A stretch of DNA of 64,000 bases from Corella eumyota (GCA_963082875.1 OY720103.1:8308001-8372000), one strand, 5' to 3'. Positions 22,677 to 33,860 are shown, numbered from the stretch's first letter. Translations and numbers: made by a program. The notes: a model not told the origin generated them from the sequence alone.

Positions 22677-23036
22677 CTATATTCTTACAAGTTAAAAACT
22701 TAAAAATTGCTGATTTTTAAATTGTAATATAGAATTTGTTGTTTAACTTATGTTAAGCATATGTTTAAACCTCTTGTACTAACACATTACAAATCTGTTG
22801 TAATCTGTTTTGTAACTTTTATATTAACTTAAAATTATTGCTTAAAATAGCCATAAAAGTGCAAAAAAAATTGTACATTTTAAATTTAAAAAAAAAATCA
22901 TTTATAAAAAATTATTTGCCTAAATTTTTTTAAATTTAAACTTTAAATATCAAAACCAAAGAAACAGGTAAGTTAATTAAACAAATAATTTAAGTTAATT
23001 TTTTTTTTAAAAACACTTTCCCAATGAGAATTGCCC

Positions 23037-23915
23037 TATGTTTGTTATTATCCCAACGAATCGCAAACCTTCTATTTACGACATTTAAATATCAATAATT
23101 ACTATCAAATAGGTGTTTGTTTATTAAAATTTAAAGAATGTTATTAATTTATTAAATTTTCGTCAATTGTATATTATGATATTACTAACTCAAAATGAAT
23201 TAAAGTTTTATTTTTTAGCACTAATTACTAATTAATAAGTGTTTGTTTATAAAAATTTAAAGGTTGTTGTTATATTTTTAAATCTTGGTCAATTGTATAT
23301 CATGATATGAGTAACTTAAAAATGAAATAAAATTTTAATTTTTTTCACTAATTACTAATTAATAGGTGTTTGTTATTCAAATTTAAAGATTGTTATTAAT
23401 AATACGAAAATAAATTAAAAAAATAATTCTTGTTTGTTTGTTATATTTAAATGTTGGTTTGTTCATCAAAAATTAAAGTTCGATATTAAGCATTAAAAAT
23501 TTGGTATGATGTATTTTATAATATAGGTAGTTAAAAAACATATTTGAAAAATAATTTTTGTTTATTTATCATATTTAAATGCTTGTTCATTTAATAAAAA
23601 TTAAAAATCAATTTTAGAAATTTAAAATTTACTACAATTTATATCCTAAAATTACCAACTTAAAACTTGGTTAAAATAATAGTTTTTGTTTGTATACAAT
23701 ATATAAATGCTTGTTTGTTTATTAAAAATCAAGTATGTGATATTCTTAGTTAATGTTTAAGCATATCTTTTTTTATTTATAAAAATTTATGTTAAAAATA
23801 ATTAAATAATTTCGAATCATATTTTATTTAACAAATAAATCTAGTTATTATGGTGGTTCGAAATCTTAGATTTCGAAACATATTGTTATTGTCAGCGTAT
23901 TTATTATTTTTTTTA
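23037..23915. repeat. AT-rich composite satellite block 3
   Basis: Continuation of the block split by the element. It has three monomers (starts near 23111, 23236 and 23364), the long tracts, and then ttcgaaatcttagatttcga near 23860. Confidence 0.6.
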
Positions 23916-24640
23916 TTCTTATAAGTCCCAATTTTGAAAGAACATAACTTTTGTTGCTTAGAGTTTAAAAGTCTGAAATTTTAGTATGTTGTATAATATC
24001 ATAACGTGTTTCAGGCCTCCTATTTACAAAATTTAATAATCACTAATTAAAGGGTGTTTGTTTATTAAAATTTAAAGGTTGTTATTTATTTTTAAAATCT
24101 TGTTCAATTGTATATCATGATATCAGTAACTCAAAAATGAATTAAAATTTCAAATTTTATCACTAATTAATAAGTGTTTGTTTTTTTCAAATTTAAAGAT
24201 TGATATTAGGTTTTAAAATCTTGATCAATTGTATATCATGATATTAGTAACTTAAAAATAAATTAAAATTTCAATTTTTATCACTAATTACTAATTAAAA
24301 GGTGTTTCAAGGTTGTTAAAAAAATTTCAAATCTTGGTCAATTGTATATCATGATGTTAGTAAATTTTTGTCAATCGCAAACTATAATACTAACTAGATA
24401 AAAACATTTAAAAAAAGTAATTCTTGTTTATATATTAAATTTAAATGCTTGTATAATGATTAAAATTTAAAGATCAATATCAAGCTTTCAAATTCTCATT
24501 AATCTTTTATTATAAAATCAATTAGATAAAAGTGTGAAAAAATCCTAATTTAATTGTTTATTATATTGAATTTCTTGTTTATTGAATAAAAATTAAACAT
24601 TAATGTTCAGCTTTTAAATTTTGGGTATTTTTAGATATGA
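23915..24640. repeat. AT-rich composite satellite block 4
   Basis: Opens again with ttttagtatgttgtataata and carries monomers near 24053, 24173 and 24298. It then decays with no clear end motif. From there to 24975 nothing was recognised. Confidence 0.5.
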
Positions 24641-24974
24641 ATGTTAAAAAGATATAAACGTATTAAAATTTTATTTAAAAAAAAAATAATAATATAAAAA
24701 GTTTGAAATAATAGATTTCGAAAATTTAAAAATTCATAAAGCTTTAATTTGAACTTGAAGCGAGTATTTGAAGTTATCGACAGAATGCCCGTTATTGCGA
24801 CAAGATAAATACCACAGTTTATAGCTTTTTTTTGTGATAACACGCATTTTATTAATTAAATTGCTAAACCTAGTTTATTAATAAAATGTTTTTGACCTAT
24901 ACTTAAATAAATAAATTGGTTCTAATGTGTTCGTTATTCAGTTTAGATATTCACAACAACTCGAAACAAAATCC

Positions 24975-25340
24975 ATGTCCAGCCCTGGGATATTGTTTTT
25001 CAAGTTAATTTAACATGCAGCGTCTCATAAAATTGTTATCCTGTTGGTTCTGCCCTATTTTTTCTTTGTTTAATTATTTTAAATCTCTATTAATTTTTTT
25101 AAAAATGCGGGCCTGGGCCAGATTTTCATTGTTCTGCGCTTCAACTTCCAATGTGGCGTCTTATAAAATTTTTATCGCGTTAGTTACGCTCTGGTTTTTC
25201 ATTTTTTAATTACCGTTGTCTTTTGTTAATTTTGTCAAGTCGCGGAGCTAGACTGGATTTTAATTGTTTTGCGCTCCAATTTCCCGTGCGTCGTTTTAAT
25301 AATTTCTTATCCATATATAAATTCTTTTTCACGCTCTATT
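24975..25340. repeat. Degenerate 135-bp tandem repeat
   Basis: Two and a half or more units. Anchors are gcagcgtctcataaaatt (25017), gtggcgtcttataaaatt (25152) and gtgcgtcgttttaataattt (25285). A second anchor recurs at 25107 and 25243 (ggattttaattgttttgcgc and its variant). It is GC-richer than its surroundings and lies about 400 bp before the Helentron coding region. It could be part of that element's 5' end. Confidence 0.5.
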
Positions 25341-25729
25341 TTGTATTTAATCAGTCGAATCTATTGTTTAGGTCTAAAAGAAAAAAATCCCATAAATTTT
25401 TTTCTTAATTATTTTTTTTCTTATTTATTTAGTTTCCTATATCAATACTAAGTTACTTTAAATAACAATGTTATAACGTTTGCAATTTATTTAAGTGAGA
25501 ATATTTATTTAGTTATATGCTAGTTTACTATAGTGCTTCTTCTAATGGCGTCTTTTTTATAAGTTTATTATTTACTAACAAAGCAACTTTAAAAAGTCAA
25601 TTGCGTTTAAAAAAAATTTACAGCTGTTTGTTATATATAAAGAATACTAAATTTAATTTATTTTAATTTATGTTTTAGCACAGTTTTATTTCAAATATAT
25701 TATTATTATTATTATCAACTATTATTACA

Positions 25730-26687
25730 ATGCCAAAGCGAAAAACTCACAATTAAATTATGATTGATCAAAAACGAAAAAGGAGAGCTTTAAAAGCAGC
25801 TAGGGAAGCTAGTTCAGAAGAGCTTTCATTAGGGCTAAAAGCAAAAAGAAATATTATGAAGACAACAAGTCGTTTTATTTACAAAGAGATCGTGAAAAAT
25901 ACTTAGCCAATCCACAATACTTTAAAAACAATGCCAAGAAAAATTATGAAGAAAGTCCCGAGAAAAAGAAACAGACGAGCCGTGATGCATATTTGAAAAA
26001 CCCGCAGTACACCATCAGCAAAATAAAATTACGTTATAACAGAAATACCGAAGATATCAAGAAGATGATTAAGGAAATGTACAAAACGAATCCGGAGTAC
26101 ACAAAGAAGATGACCCAGGAAAAGTATAAAACGAATCCCGCCTACACAAAACAAAAGACCAGTTTAAAGTACAAAAAAATTCCTTTATACACGATCAAAA
26201 AAGTTTCAGAATATAACAAGTTAAGACCGAATGAACCCAAAAAAAGAAGAAAAAAGACAATACGAAAAGGTTAAATTCGAGCAAAACAAGAACATCGATG
26301 CTGCAATTGATTTGTTTTGCATTAAAACAATAAAGATGTGTGAATATCCATGTAATATTTGTCATCGTGTGTTCTGAAGGGATTCCGTGGTTCAACTTGA
26401 TGTTATAAGACACCAAGCCAACGCCTATAGGAATATGATGGCTGCAAATATATATGTTCAACGTGCAAGCGGCATCTTCTAAAGGATTCCATTCCTCCTC
26501 AAGCTTACGTCAACAATTTTGCTTTACCTACATCAGATTTACCAGCTTACCAGCGTTAAATGACTTGGAAAGACATCTAATATCTCCAGTCATTCCTTTC
26601 ATGAAAGTGATTTCGTTGCCGAAAGGAATGATGAAAAGTGTTCATAGACACTGTCAGTTTCTTCTTAACTGCTTAAAAGCAACTTAA
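25730..26687 (+). pseudogene. Helentron N-terminal region
   Basis: An ATG at 25730 begins MPKRKTHN and meets a stop at once; a frameshift follows. The rest reads as repeated Lys/Tyr/Asn/Pro units (for example YKTNPEYTKKMTQEKYKTNP, 25993-26274), a feature common in Helitron proteins of invertebrates. Near 26347 is a zinc-ribbon-like CNICHRVF. Near 26550-26660, LNDLERHLISPVIPFMK followed by LPKGMM is the conserved segment that precedes the Rep domain in many Helitrons. Confidence 0.75.
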
Positions 26688-27115
26688 TAAATTTTAAATT
26701 GACTTTCAATAATTTTTTACGGATATAGTAATTGATAAAGCATAATTATTGGAATGGAATCCCAATTGATAAAGCATAATTATTGGAATGGAATGAACAA
26801 GAAAAGTTAAATGAAGACGAAGCTTCAGGTATAAGATTTGAAGTAACTTAGGTGTAAAATATTTTGCTTGTAAATTTTATTTGCAATTTTAACTTGACAT
26901 AATAAATTTTTTAGGTACTTTAAAGTTTATAGATATTAAAACATAAAATGATCTGTCAAGCTAGTTAAAGCTACATTTTTAATTGTTATTTCTTTACATA
27001 TTATCTTATTTATAGTGTTTAAATTCAAATTACAGATGAGGAGCAAGTAGGTATGAAAGTGAGCAACAGTGGGGACGGGGGTAAAATCATCGTTGAAATT
27101 CTTTTTAAAGATGGT

Positions 27116-27358
27116 GAGTTAAGTATTGCTTCAAGTAATGATGGAGAGGTAAGTATTACTTCTTCAAGTATTGGTGGAGAGGTAAGTATTAGTATAACTA
27201 ATTGTCAAGTGGTAAATATTGCTTCAACTAATTGTCAAGTGGTAAGTATTGTTTCAACTGATCGTCAGGGGGTGAGTATTGCTTCAACTGATGGCATAGG
27301 GATAAGTAATGTCACTTTTGAAGGTGACCAGGTAAGTCATGAAGTAGGTTTGAATGAT
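27116..27358 (+). repeat. 30-bp coding minisatellite in the Helentron
   Basis: Eight units (seven of 30 bp, one of 33 bp) encode ten-residue repeats such as GEVSIASSND and QVVSIVSTDR. The period is a multiple of three, so the reading frame was kept. Each unit contains a ggtaagt-like sequence that resembles a splice donor. Confidence 0.75.
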
Positions 27359-27419
27359 AAATTAGAAACAGATTTTACCTAATCTACTGCTCCTCTTTAT
27401 ATTTGTTTTCGGCCTACAG

Positions 27420-29400
27420 ATTTTGCCAAGCATGTTAGTGATGCCATTCATGATAATGTGCTGTGTCTGGCTTCAGCTGAGAATAACACTTTACTCATGG
27501 CTATCCAAAACGAGGCTTTGGCTTTTTCATCAATTTTCTGTGATGGAGCAAACACTTTTGAAGAGGAGCGACCTCAGAAAATTGGGATTGGTACCTATTG
27601 TAACCGTCAGCTTTTTTCTTATTACAATATTTTTTCTAGTGACCCCACTTATATTTTTTATTTACAGTACGTTAAAGAGATAACCGAGTTAATGTCTGCA
27701 ATTTCCATTGCTATGAGAAAAAATAAGGCGCCTTTGTTAACTACTTTTACTCCTAAAGTATTACTTAATTAAGATTCTTTAAGAAATATATTTAGAAATG
27801 ATGAAGGTTACAAGTTTTTGAAAACTGTAAGAGGATCACCAGCCTACTGGGAAAAAACAATGAATGATTTGTTTGCTATGATCAGGCAGCTGGGATTACC
27901 AACATTTTTTTGCAGTTTTTCAGCAGGTATCTTTTACATTAATTTTACGGTTATTTTAAATATTTATACAATTTTAATATAATTTTATATACAAAAAATC
28001 ATAAATAAAAAAAATTAGTAATTTTTTTTAATGTTTTAAAAAATGCTTTTTATTATATTCGAAAAGGTGACCGCCGCTGGAAGGAGATTATTCAGAGCAT
28101 TTGCATGCAATTAAATGTGGAGTACAAGGAAGACTTTAGTTGGCCTGAGTACTGTCAGTTGATTGCAAGCAACCCTGTGATGGCTGCGAGGATGTTTGAT
28201 CGACGAACAAAATGCTTCTTTCATGATTTGTTGATGAACAAATCAAATCCAGTGGGAGAAGTTGTTGATTATTTTTACAGGGTAGAGTTTCAGGCTAGAG
28301 GTTGGCCACACATTCATGCTTTGCTGTAGATCAAGGATGCTCCTGTGTTTAAAACGTGATGATCCTGAAACCATCAGTGCGTTCATTGATCAACATATAA
28401 CTTGTGAGATTCCTGATCCAGAGGTCGATCCTAAGCTTTATGAGATGGTCACTTCTACAGACTCATAGCAAGAGACACAGTCAATCCTGTAGAAAGAAAA
28501 ACAAAACTTGTCGTTTTAATTTCCCTCGTAAAATATCTAATCGTACCTTTATTACTCAACCCAAAAACACAGCAAACAAATTAGAAAATGCTAAAAAAGT
28601 ATTACTTATCATTTTGGAAGCTATCAATATTTTTTCTGCATCTGAAGTTTTTAAGTTTGCTTGTATATCCCAAGATGAATTTGAAGATGCTGTTAATACT
28701 TTAGGTACACGAAACCAAGTTGTTTTAAAACGCAATTCGAAAGAAATGTGGATAAGTCCCTACAACCCAAATTTACTTCAGGCATGGAATGCAAATATGG
28801 ACATCCAATATGTTTTAGATCCATACAGGTATTATAATAAACACAGTTTTTTAATTTTTTTAAGTGCTATAAAGTGAAATTTGGTCTTAACAATATTCGT
28901 TGTAGAAATCATAATTAATTTAAATTTTACAGTTGTGTTATGTACATTCTATCCTATATCACTAAAGAAGAGAGGAAGGTTGGTATGTTCATTAAACAAG
29001 CACAGAAGGGGGCGCGTGAAGGAAATTTCGATACGATGAAAGAACTAAAGTCACTTTCTAATGCTTATCTTAGTCATCAGGAAGTGTCTGTGATAGAAGC
29101 GATCTATCGTGTTGGGGGTTTACCATTGAAATCGTGTACTAGAGATGTTGTTTTTATACCTGTAGATGCTGACAGTTCCAGGTTAGTTCAGGCCTATAAA
29201 AAAAATATATATTATTGTTATTTATAGGTTATTAAAGTAAATGGGCTTTGGGTTTAAACTTTACTTTTATTTTTTAAGAATTTCTTTACCATTGTCGGTG
29301 TTACAATTGCAAGCGGAAGATGGCGTGGAAAATATGTGGATGACGAGTTTAATGGATCGTTATCTTAAACGACCTGATTTGCAATAATTCCAGAGTCTCT
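27420..29400 (+). pseudogene. Helentron Helitron-like N domain and Rep nuclease
   Basis: The N domain shows ALAFSSIFCDG and FYLQYVKEITELMSAISIAM. It then reads [18 protein letters not shown] and [12 protein letters not shown] and, across the intron at 27927-28066, GDRRWKEII. The Rep nuclease carries the metal-binding HUH motif at about 28300 (WPHIHALL). Across the intron at 28829-28932 it carries the paired-Tyr motif YILSYITK, where the two Tyr are the strand-cleaving residues. Both catalytic motifs survive, but stops and a frameshift interrupt the frame (one near 28330, others near 29386 and 29457). Confidence 0.85.
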
Positions 29401-29686
29401 GTTTGGCAGAATTTTGTTGTAAGTATAACGTAATCTATGATGATTTAAAAGATTGAGCAGATGATGGAGATGGATCAGAGTATTCTGTGTTTTTATTAAA
29501 AAATGACATGGATCGTATTAAGAAAAGGTAAGTTACATGTTATTTTATAATGCAATATGTTATAACTATTCTAGTTAAAAATTATATAAAATAGTTATGT
29601 TCTTATGTTTTTAAAATTATCTTTTGTCTACTTTAAAAGTAAGAATATTAATTATTCTTTTATTGTTTGTTTATTTATATATTTAG

Positions 29687-30074
29687 AATGGGACGGTCTG
29701 CAGTGATTAAACACTGTAAGCTCAATAAAGAATGAGATGGAGATCTATATTTTGAAAGAATCTTGCGATTGTACTTTCCTCATCGTCATTCAGACGAACT
29801 CATGCCTGATGGTTATAGCAAAATTTTCACAACTGATTTTGTTTTGAATGTGAAGGATGTCGTAATTAACAACATGGCGGACTTCACAAGCCACACTGAA
29901 GAAGCATTGGAAACTGCGGCAGAATCGATGAATCCAGAAGATTTGGAAGAATCAGATCGACTGGAATTGAAGGGTCTTAAAAAATCTGCTGTTGTTGATA
30001 GTGAAGAAGAAGAGTTGCCGGCTGAACTGGCTGTTGTGAAAAATCTCCCAATTTTCCAAATGTGTGAGTGCTAA
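29687..30074 (+). pseudogene. Helentron linker between Rep and helicase
   Basis: Begins after the intron at 29528-29686. It reads LYFPHRHSDELMPDGY, which matches the part of Helitron proteins that follows Rep, and then an acidic stretch rich in Glu and Asp. One stop lies near 29734. Confidence 0.65.
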
Positions 30075-30158
30075 ACCATTAATAGCATATGTTGAAGGTA
30101 TGAATATGATACAGATGTTAAACAAAAATCAACATGCTATATTTAACTATGTGCGTCT

Positions 30159-31456
30159 TTGGTGTTTGAAAAATTGCACAAAGATTCTCATAATCCTTTA
30201 AAACTTTTTCTGACGGGTGGTGCTGAAACTGGAAAAAGCCATATTATTCACTGTTTATATTTTGAAATGCAACGTGTTTTTCAACGAGCAGTTGACATTC
30301 CAGATAATACTCCTGTATTATTAGTAGCTCCAACAGGTGTTTCTGCTTTTGCCATAGGGAGTCAAACTATTCACCATGCTTTTCGCATCAGTCCAGGAAT
30401 GAGGCTAAATCATATGAATAGCCTTACTGAAGAAACTGCAAAAACACCTCGATTACAATATCAAAATCCCAAACTTTTAATTATCGATGAAATTTCAATG
30501 GTCAGCAAGGAAATGTTAGGTGTTATAAGTGAACGTCTCAATCAAATTCTCCGACCAAATTTAAAAAATTTTTCTTTTAGAAATGTTGGTGTGATTGCAG
30601 TAGGTGACTTTCATCAGCTTTCTCTGTCAAAGCTCGTGCTCTGTACAATATTGATCCTAGCTCCCTCCTTCCTGAACACTGGCTTCATTTCAAAGTTCAC
30701 CATCTTGATGAAATTGTTAGGCAGAAAGGTGACCAACAGTTTGCGACAATGCCTAATAGACTTCGAGTCAAATTTAATACAATCATTAATAAATTGGATG
30801 ATGAGTTTTTTTAACAAGGATTCTAATTTTTTAAAAAAGGATTCTAATTTTGGTAATAATAACTTGCACATTTTTGGCACTAATCGTGAAGTTAATATGC
30901 ACAATTCTAAAATTATTGAAAAACTGGACAATCTGTACAATTTGAAAACTGTAGACATTTAAAAAAATCTAAGCGGAAAAACTTCTATTGAACCTGATAA
31001 TTTTAATTATCCTGCTGCAGCTTATCAAAAAACTATAATTTTTAATAAGGTTATTCAAGTTGCCGTGGGATGTCGATCCTGGTGAACATAGACGTAACTG
31101 ATGGTATCTGCAACGGTTGTATTGGAACTGTTAAGTGCATTATTGAGGGTGAAAAGAAATATGGCCATCCCCAATACATCGGAATCACATTTGATTCCCC
31201 CAAGGTTGGGAAAAATACTACAAAGAAGTTGGTGAAGATTGTCTTTTGATCGAACCAAAAACGCAATAGTGGACATGGCTAAAATTAATCGTGCAGGTAA
31301 TTTTATTAGTTTAGTTTAATTTTTGTATGTCAATAAATTTAAAGTCAATTTTTCGTGTTAATCTACTTCTCTATTTTAATTAATTTATGTTTTTAGGACA
31401 AATTTATGTAGCATTAAGTCGATGTCAACAGTTAGAAGGATTGCATCTTAAAAATT
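30159..31456 (+). pseudogene. Helentron PIF1-like helicase
   Basis: A superfamily 1B DNA helicase that unwinds the donor strand. Walker A reads GGAETGKS, where GGAGTGKS is usual, so a loop Gly is Glu. Walker B is LLIIDEISM (about 30476) and motif III is VGDFHQL (about 30600). A frameshift follows motif III, and the expected sequence (LDEIVRQKGD) continues in another frame. The last helicase motif, IYVALSRC, lies after the intron at 31297-31396. The 345-nt open frame on the minus strand at 30614-30958 is only its shadow. Confidence 0.88.
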
Positions 31457-31571
31457 ATAATTCGAACTTCATTCATACTAAACATTCAATTATTCAAGCT
31501 CTGGAAAAAATACCCAAAATTCTACCGCATCAAATATTCCCGATTCAAGATCTTAAACAACAGAATTCCCA

Positions 31572-32079
31572 CTTAGTAATAACTTCAGTTAATGCGCAAT
31601 CTTTATCTCTGCATATTGATGATTTCAAATCCTACCATGAACTTTTAAAATCAGATGTAATTTGTGTTAGTGAAACATGGTGTAAAGAGATTCAACTACG
31701 AGGTACTTTAACTTTGATTAGTTATCTATATATTTACTTGTTTATTTTGAACTAAAAACCTCTTGTTATCGTTTATTAACTCAATTTACATTATTTTTAG
31801 GTTTCAAATTGAGAGTCATTCCCTTTTGCGATTCGATAGAAACAAAGGATCGCGAGGTGGTGGCATAATAATTTACATAAAGAACAACTTAAATCATCAA
31901 TTTCTTAAACAATATTCTGACTCTTATAATAACCAAATTGTGTGTGTCAAGTAAAAGTTTGTGTTATATGTGCAGTGTACAGGCCCCCAAATTCAACCAC
32001 TACCAACTTTTTTAAAATCCAAAATACTTATGGCACTGTAATTATATTAGGTGATTTTAATGAAGATTTATTAAAGTAA
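31572..32079 (+). pseudogene. Helentron endonuclease (EN) domain
   Basis: Reads SVNAQSL, then VICVSETW (catalytic Glu), RGGGIIIYIKN, AVYRPPNS and GDFNEDLL (Asp/Asn pair). These are the ordered motifs of the apurinic-type endonuclease shared with LINEs. The final His motif is not visible, so the domain is truncated or unreadable after 32079. It lies about 115 bp past the helicase, as a fusion and not as a separate LINE. Confidence 0.82.
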
Positions 32080-32409
32080 TCATAAAATGTTGTAACATTG
32101 ACTGTAAATTACAATTTTCTTTTAAAAAAATTTTAGTATTGAATATATATTTATTATTATATAATAATTTATATCGCCTTATGCAACAATAAAAATTGTG
32201 AATATATTCCAGGTAAATTACTAACCAAAAATAAGTTTAAAATTTTATATTTTACATAAATTTGTGTCTTATTTATAATAATTTTTTTTTTCTACAGCTG
32301 CTGCAAATCAATTTTCTATGGAACAAACCAGTAATAAGACTCTATAAATCAGCAACTCCATTTATTCAGGTTAGATCTAGTAAAACAAACATAAAACTTT
32401 AAGTTAATT

Positions 32410-32790
32410 CATAACTTTCTGGACAATACTGTTATTCGTGGCAAAGCCTGGGTTGTTGATTTTATGGCAAGTAGAGTCTCTGGTGATTTGGTTGATTCTA
32501 TAAAAAGAATTGGTTTCAACGAAACAACATCTATCAACAATTCTCAACGTGAATATTCATGTGGATACGTCGGCATCGGAGCGAGTTGGCCAATCTATCA
32601 GGCTGTAATGAACAACAAAGATTGGCTTAACTGCTCTGTTTCAAATGTGAATGAATCAACGATTATTCAATACAATAACATTATCAACAAACTACCATTT
32701 TACACTGCACACTTTTTACTTCCACTTTTAAACAACACAATTCAAAGACGTATCAAAAATCGTTTGAATCAGACTTTCAAACTTCTGTGA
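32410..32790 (+). CDS. Unidentified reading frame between Helentron and hAT
   Basis: Open for about 126 codons: NFLDNTVIRGKAWVVDF, then MASRVSGDLVDSIKRIG and REYSCGYVGIGASWPIYQ. It has normal amino-acid variety despite the AT-rich DNA, so it was probably coding once. The SCGY stretch could recall a cysteine peptidase active site, but no His/Asp context is clear. It could belong to either neighbour or to a third element. Confidence 0.4.
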   Translation, partial: HNFLDNTVIRGKAWVVDFMASRVSGDLVDSIKRIGFNETTSINNSQREYSCGYVGIGASWPIYQAVMNNKDWLNCSVSNVNESTIIQYNNIINKLPFYTAHFLLPLLNNTIQRRIKNRLNQTFKLL

Positions 32791-33018
32791 AACTTCAAGC
32801 TCTGACAAGCAAAGGTGTTCACTGCATAGGCAAGCCCTAGCTTCCAAAACATTGCCTGATTCAATTTAAAAAGTTTTAGAACAGATGATACAAATCGTTA
32901 ATAAAATTGGCAAATAAGAAACGAAAAATCCAACTGCAGAATTGTTTAATGTTTGAGAAATTGGATATGCTTCTTGATATCAGAGGAATAAACTTCCGGT
33001 GCAAATGACAATGACATT

Positions 33019-33570
33019 TTGATACATTTGTCAAAACTTGAAAGCGAATTTGAGATACATTTTCCTGAAATTACAAATGATGAACTTGAATTTGTAAGAA
33101 ATCATTTTACATTTGCTGTTGAAAAGCTTTCAGGTGAATGCCAAGACGAATTCTTAGAGCTATTTAATGATTCTTCAGCAAAGCAAACTTACAACGAAAA
33201 ACTTCTTACACAGTTCTGGATTAAAATGAAAGACTCTTAGTCGAAGACAACAGAAAAATCTGTTCGGATTCTTATTTCATATTTGTCTACATATCTGTGT
33301 GAGTCGGGTTTCTCTACTCTGCTGCAAATAAAGACCAAGCAAAGAAAGAGACTTGATGTTGAAGATGTACTGCGTTGTTCGCTATCACAATCTGTTCCTC
33401 GCACTCAGCAACTTTCCGATAATAAACAAAAACAAACTTCGCATTGAGTTAAAAATGAGATTTCGTTAAATCAGTGATATTTTAAATGTAGCTTAAATTA
33501 TACAGGGGAGGAATAAAAATTTCTGAAAAGAGCAAAAGAAGAATGTGTCAAAAAAGGTTGGGAACCACTG
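33019..33570 (+). mobile_element. 3' part of a ZBED-like hAT transposon
   Basis: The frame 33019-33447 reads EIHFPEITNDELEFVRNHF, DEFLELFNDSSAKQ and, after one in-frame TAG, TYLCESGFSTLLQIKTK and RLDVEDVLRCSLS. This is the C-terminal dimerisation region of hAT transposases of the ZBED5/SCAND3 type. The right end is recognisable: ggttgggaaccactg, ending at 33570, is a typical hAT terminal repeat. The next 8 bp (gtttaatg) would be the target duplication. The left end and the N-terminal two thirds are missing. Confidence 0.8.
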
Positions 33571-33719
33571 GTTTAATGTGTTAGTTAGAATGTTAATCTC
33601 TCGAGTTATAGTGTATTTTTAGTTTATTAAAACCAATCCTTTGGTAAATATAAAATTAATTGACTTGTTTTTCGTAACAATTTAATAAACTAAAATAATG
33701 GATATAACTATAAAGCCAG

Positions 33720-33860
33720 CCCGACCTTCGGGGAAAATCTAATTGTGTATCACATACCGTTTATGAGTACATCGAGGATAGCGAAACATATGAAGAAGCT
33801 ATTGAAGTGCTTCAACGGCTCTATGTAAAGACCCCAAACGTTTTGAAAATTTAAAATACA
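33720..33860 (+). mobile_element. Short LTR-retroelement gag-like fossil
   Basis: A short stretch resembles the gag region of Gypsy/BEL-type LTR elements. It is a broken fragment only; no LTRs or other parts were seen next to it. The age cannot be judged beyond old. Confidence 0.4.

Larger units (their letters stand above)
21436..23036. mobile_element. 1601-bp inverted-repeat DNA element with TATG target duplication
   Basis: The ends are inverted: GGGCAATTCT at 21436-21445 and AGAATTGCCC at 23027-23036. TATG flanks both sides (21432-21435 and 23037-23040). The uninterrupted satellite reads ttttagTATGttgtttatta, so the empty site carries TATG once, which supports a 4-bp target duplication. 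No transposase was found, so it looks non-autonomous. Inside are six copies of GGTAACGGAATTAC, the first only 2 bp from the terminal repeat. The superfamily is not assigned; a few cut-and-paste families, such as Sola, make 4-bp duplications. Confidence 0.7.
25730..32079 (+). mobile_element. Decayed Helentron (rolling-circle transposon with endonuclease)
   Basis: The parts lie in the order expected for a Helentron: Lys-rich N-terminus, DUF6570-like segment, Helitron-like N domain, Rep nuclease, PIF1-like helicase and an exonuclease-endonuclease-phosphatase (EN) domain. The EN domain fused after the helicase separates Helentrons from canonical Helitrons. At least six introns with GT-AG ends, of about 97-207 bp, split the coding region: 26829-27035, 27927-28066, 28829-28932, 29182-29278, 29528-29686 and 31297-31396, plus one in EN near 31703-31800. 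Ten or so stops and frameshifts show that it is inactive. Element ends were not identified. Confidence 0.88.

Noticed and set aside
25015-25451. Three plus-strand frames of 60-64 codons
   Set aside because: They lie within the 135-bp tandem repeat and are rich in Phe, Leu and Ile from T-rich DNA.
30614-30958. 114-codon minus-strand frame
   Set aside because: Shadow of the Helentron helicase on the opposite strand.
31572-32079. Endonuclease domain as a separate LINE
   Set aside because: It follows the last helicase motif at a fusion-like distance in the same orientation, and no reverse transcriptase was found downstream.
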